NCBI RefSeq assembly: GCF_004349135.1
Contig: NZ_SMFN01000024.1
Coordinates: forward strand, 1-53,132
Source: Flavobacterium sandaracinum
GTDB taxonomy: Bacteria; Bacteroidota; Bacteroidia; Flavobacteriales; Flavobacteriaceae
Direction of reading: 5' to 3'
Length of the DNA: 53,132 nt
The position numbers and the translations under genes are program-made. Shown piece after piece: positions 50,584-53,132 of the stretch. The notes under the pieces are model-generated. The model was not told the origin of the DNA, made no database searches, and saw only the letters and a list, made by a program, of their open reading frames with translations. The stretch's first letter is position 1, and every line of letters starts with the position of its first letter.

Positions 50584-50944
50584 GTACTCCGTAATCCGGG
50601 TTGTACCAAGGGTAGAACGCGAAGAATTCCTTAATGTGGGTATTGTTCTTTTTTGTAAAAAAGCAAAATATATAAAGGTAATTTATGCTATAAACGAGTT
50701 AAAACTCAAAATTTTTGCAAGTGAATTAGACTTGGAACAACTGCAATTAAATTTAGAAGCGTTTCAAAAAATTGGTAATGGAGCTATAACTGGTGGGCCT
50801 ATCGCGCAATTTGATATTCCATCCCGTTTTCGTTGGTTAACGGCGCTTCGAAGTTCATCTATTCAAACCTCAAGACCACATCCAGGGTTGAGCGCTGATT
50901 TAGAACAAACAACCCAACGCTTATTTGAGGAAATGGTGTTATAA
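50561..50944 (+). CDS. DUF3037 protein
   Basis: 127 residues from the ATG at 50561 (MQEKHLYEYSVIRVVPRVER); the ATG at 50549 is four codons longer. Family hallmarks: YSVIRVVPRVEREEFLNVGIVLFC at the start and FRWLTALRSSSIQTSRPHPG near the end. It overlaps the 3' end of the HipA-like gene, so translation is probably coupled. No enzymatic motif is evident. By position it may be the partner or regulator of the kinase-fold protein; a toxin-antitoxin role is speculative. Confidence 0.85.
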   Translation: MQEKHLYEYSVIRVVPRVEREEFLNVGIVLFCKKAKYIKVIYAINELKLKIFASELDLEQLQLNLEAFQKIGNGAITGGPIAQFDIPSRFRWLTALRSSSIQTSRPHPGLSADLEQTTQRLFEEMVL

Positions 50945-51022
50945 ATAAAGGAAAATAAATTGTTAAAAGCCGTTTTGATCTAATACAAGACTTTTACAGT
51001 TAACAATAAAATAAAAAATTTA

Positions 51023-52213
51023 TTAATGAAGGCTGTTTAAATGCTTTGCGAGATACTTGCCCATGCTAAAGCTAGCTTGAAGAAGGTAGCCTCCAGTAGG
51101 GGCGTCCCAGTCTAACATTTCGCCAATACAATAATATCGTTTCAGTTTTTTTAATTCAAAATGTTCATCCACAGCATTAAGTTGGATACCGCCTACAGTA
51201 GATATTGCCTCATTTAATAGTGCTGAACCTATAATTTCGATAGGCAGCTCTTTAATGTTTTGTGCTAATAATGCTGGATTAAGGTAGGTTTCTTTTGAAA
51301 GGTACTTTTTCAAGAGTCCAATTTGTACAGGACTTAATTTAACCTCTTTTTGCAGTGTTTCGCTTGTCTTCTTGAAGGTTGATTCTTGGATCTTTTGAAG
51401 TACAGCAGTGTAATTTAAAGAAGGCTTTAGATCGATACAAACAACGGCTTTTTGGTATTTTTGAAGTTCTTCACGGATTTGTGGACTCAACGCATATATG
51501 GCATTTCCTTCTAATCCAAAATGTGTAATGACCGCTTCGCCTTTTTGGCTTTTATTCAAACAGCTCATGGCAATATTTTTTAGCGGACTGCCTTCGTGTT
51601 CAGTAATAAAATCTTTCGGCCAATTTACATGGTAACCGCAATTAGAGGATTGAAACGGTGCTACAGGAATATTTTGCTTTTTAAATAGATCAAGCCATGA
51701 CCCATCAGAGCCAGTTATTTTCCAACTGCCTCCACCAAGGGCAAAAATAGTATAATCAGATTCTATTTCAGTAGCAGTATTGAAAACGAGAGCGCCTTTC
51801 GAGGTCCAGCCCGTCCAAATGTGATTATAACGGATGTCAACAGCCTGTTTTTCAAGAACAGTTACGATTGCGTTCAATACCGTTATGGGTTTAATCCCGA
51901 TTTCAGGATACACGCGTTTGCTACTGCCTACGTATGTTGGAACGCCAATGGAATCGAGCCAATTTCGAAAATCGTGATTGTCAAATTCATTTAGCGCTTC
52001 ACGTAAAAAATGCGCGGGAGTATATCGTGCTATAAGTTCCTTGATGGATTCTGAATGAGTTAGATTAAAACCTCCTTTTCCAGCCACCAGAAATTTTCTT
52101 CCTACTGTTTTGTTTTTCTCATATAAAGTGACCTTAAATTTTTTGCAATCGAGCGATGCAGCGAGTATAAGTGCTGCGGGACCTCCTCCAATAATTGAAA
52201 CTGATTTCTTCAC
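51023..52213 (-). CDS. HI0933/TIGR03862-type flavoprotein, GTG start
   Basis: 396 residues. FAD-binding Rossmann SIIGGGPAALILAASL, then VGRKFLVAGKGGFNLTHSE, FALGGGSWKITGSDG and the terminal GEMLDWDAPTGGYLLQASFSMG, all hallmarks of the YhiN/HI0933 branch. Function of the family is unsettled. The start is a GTG at 52213; no ATG lies in a reasonable place. A perfect -7 box TATTTTTG (52218-52225) ends only 4 nt before the GTG, so the mRNA may be leaderless or nearly so. No -33 TTG found. Confidence 0.9.
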   Translation of the reverse strand: MKKSVSIIGGGPAALILAASLDCKKFKVTLYEKNKTVGRKFLVAGKGGFNLTHSESIKELIARYTPAHFLREALNEFDNHDFRNWLDSIGVPTYVGSSKRVYPEIGIKPITVLNAIVTVLEKQAVDIRYNHIWTGWTSKGALVFNTATEIESDYTIFALGGGSWKITGSDGSWLDLFKKQNIPVAPFQSSNCGYHVNWPKDFITEHEGSPLKNIAMSCLNKSQKGEAVITHFGLEGNAIYALSPQIREELQKYQKAVVCIDLKPSLNYTAVLQKIQESTFKKTSETLQKEVKLSPVQIGLLKKYLSKETYLNPALLAQNIKELPIEIIGSALLNEAISTVGGIQLNAVDEHFELKKLKRYYCIGEMLDWDAPTGGYLLQASFSMGKYLAKHLNSLH

Positions 52214-52899
52214 GCAGCAAAAATAGGGTTTGTTTTGGCGTTTAACACGGAATCTTTTTTAAATAACTTTAAGGTAGTCAAATACTGGATTTAAATTGTG
52301 GTGCTAAAAAGTAGCTAGAAATAGTTGAAAAAGAAGTTTCGATTATAACTTGGGCGTTTCCCTCTATAAAAGAGAGGCTATTATCTAAATGGGTAGTAGC
52401 CTCTTTTTTATAAAGGGCCGGGCTATTCGCTGCAAGTCCTCGTCAAGTTGCGTTACACTTCACTTGGCTGCGGGCTTTTTGCTACTATCCCTAACGCGGG
52501 GAGTTGTATAATTGATTTAGAATTCGGTGTACCTTATATATATAGGTAGGTATAGAATGTCTTAATACAATGAGAACCGCAATAAACAAACAAGGAACAA
52601 CTGCCCAAGCGATAAAAAACCCGAACCTATCTTAGATGATATTGTACTCAAGGATATAAAATCAGTATTAATCTTATCTGTGATGCTAACAAAGCGACTC
52701 AGAAAACCAATAAATATCTAAAAGGAGTCACACATCCAATCGCTGCTAGCGTGATATAATGACAAAAAAACTAGATTTTGGTCCTTTTAGCATGCTTAGC
52801 TTTGGAAAGGGAGAGGGAAGCATAAAAAACTTTTACTTTCAAAATTCACGGTTTCAGCGAGTTAAAGTTAAAGTTAAGAAAAGGATAAAAAAAGAGTTT
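52214..52899. other. Gene-free region before the rRNA leader
   Basis: About 690 bp without a credible gene. It contains the flavoprotein promoter box, repeat copy E, a short TATATATATA run near 52535 and AT-rich sequence leading into the rRNA promoters. No tRNA or other RNA fold is recognised. Confidence 0.6.
52414..52502 (+). repeat. Dispersed intergenic repeat, copy E
   Basis: GGGCCGGGCTATTCGCTGCA, AGTCCTCGTC, a central AAGTTGCG/ACTTGGCTG region, GCGGGCTTTTTGCTACTATC and CCTAACGCGGGG. Flanks match copy D and, more weakly, copies A-C. Confidence 0.7.
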
Positions 52900-52907
52900 A
52901 AAAAAGC

Positions 52908-52937
52908 TTGAATAACCCAATAAAGGAGTTAGTTTTG
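52908..52937 (+). promoter_or_regulatory. rRNA operon promoter P1
   Basis: TTG (52908-52910), 19-bp spacer, TAGTTTTG (52930-52937); A/T-rich UP-like tract upstream and GCACCC at the predicted start. Confidence 0.85.
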
Positions 52938-52957
52938 CACCCGCAACAACGGCAAAC

Positions 52958-52967
52958 GTTCTTTTAA
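52958..52967 (+). promoter_or_regulatory. boxA-like antitermination element 1
   Basis: GTTCTTTTAA resembles the boxA consensus TGCTCTTTAA found in rRNA leaders, bound by NusB-S10. It lies downstream of P1. Confidence 0.55.
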
Positions 52968-53028
52968 ATACTGGCAAGCACATTAAATTAAGGTAGAAAA
53001 TTTTTTTTCTAAAAACATTTAAAAAAGC

Positions 53029-53059
53029 TTGTGAGATTAGAAAACGGATGTTACCTTTG
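53029..53059 (+). promoter_or_regulatory. rRNA operon promoter P2
   Basis: TTG (53029-53031), 20-bp spacer, TACCTTTG (53052-53059), again followed by GCACCCC. It is the second copy of the P1 module. Confidence 0.85.
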
Positions 53060-53078
53060 CACCCCGCAAAAGCGCAAA

Positions 53079-53088
53079 GTTCTTTGAG
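53079..53088 (+). promoter_or_regulatory. boxA-like antitermination element 2
   Basis: GTTCTTTGAG, 121 bp after the first boxA-like element. The 16S rRNA 5' end is expected past the right edge of the window. Confidence 0.55.
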
Positions 53089-53132
53089 AGACTGGTAAGA
53101 AAAGATAAAGAAAAGAGGATTTAAATCTTCAA

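Larger units (their letters stand above)
52900..53132 (+). repeat. Tandem duplication of an rRNA promoter module, period 121 bp
   Basis: AAAAAAGCTTG at 52900 and 53021, TTTTGCACCC/TTTGCACCCC, GTTCTTT at 52958 and 53079, and ACTGG(C/T)AAG at 52970 and 53091 all repeat with a constant offset of 121 bp. The second copy runs to the window edge. Confidence 0.85.

Noticed and set aside
1..53132. CRISPR array, prophage or restriction-modification island
   Set aside because: No regularly spaced direct repeats with unique spacers, no phage structural or integrase genes, and no methylase or nuclease genes were seen.

Overview
The window looks like a chromosomal segment of a Flavobacterium-like member of the Bacteroidota. 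The DNA is AT-rich. Upstream regions lack Shine-Dalgarno sequences, but several carry the Bacteroidota promoter pattern TTG-N(19-22)-TAnnTTTG. The protein families (LIC11966-type surface protein, YceI, short MenE, PF14905 outer-membrane barrel, LpxD) and the palindromic intergenic repeats fit that group. The genus is inferred from pattern, not from a search.

Left part (1-8633): a truncated membrane-protein gene, then the complete tryptophan operon on the minus strand, transcribed trpE-trpG-trpD-(four-helix-bundle gene)-trpC-trpF-trpB-(GGCT-like gene)-trpA. It starts from a consensus promoter and is preceded by an 18-codon leader peptide with three consecutive Trp codons, an antiterminator arm and an intrinsic terminator: a classical ribosome-mediated attenuator. 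Nearly every spacer in this operon carries a different class of small repeat. One inverted pair of elements has shaped the ends of trpC and trpF.

Middle (8711-22410): a MarR-nitroreductase-YceI operon with tandem palindromes over its promoter; a 2007-residue soluble hybrid histidine kinase with about eleven PAS domains and one GAF domain; a transsulfuration-family PLP lyase divergent from an Lrp/AsnC regulator; then lpdA and fumC, convergent on a shared terminator.

Right-centre (22600-39150): a small membrane protein, a TonB-receptor-like barrel, an ArsC-family protein, a CPBP protease, menE, a small barrel protein, a methylcrotonyl-type carboxylase beta subunit, lpxD, outer-membrane phospholipase A, prfB with an intact programmed +1 frameshift site, threonine aldolase, ybaB, oligopeptidase B and a cystathionine-beta-synthase-like enzyme.

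Right (39176-53132): an unusual 690-residue two-part protein with a PLP aminotransferase-fold half, yebC, a gcvT-prc-surface-protein operon, an S10 carboxypeptidase, NAD(P)HX dehydratase, a HipA-like kinase overlapping a DUF3037 gene, and a flavoprotein. The window ends in the leader of an rRNA operon, with two tandemly duplicated promoter/boxA modules; the 16S gene itself lies beyond the edge.

A dispersed intergenic repeat of about 80-110 bp, with conserved flanks and a variable stem, occurs five times. I see no CRISPR array, prophage, tRNA gene or intact insertion sequence. The best candidates for undescribed biology are the 690-residue PLP-fold protein, the HipA-like/DUF3037 pair, the trp attenuator and the insertion-shaped trpC-trpF junction.
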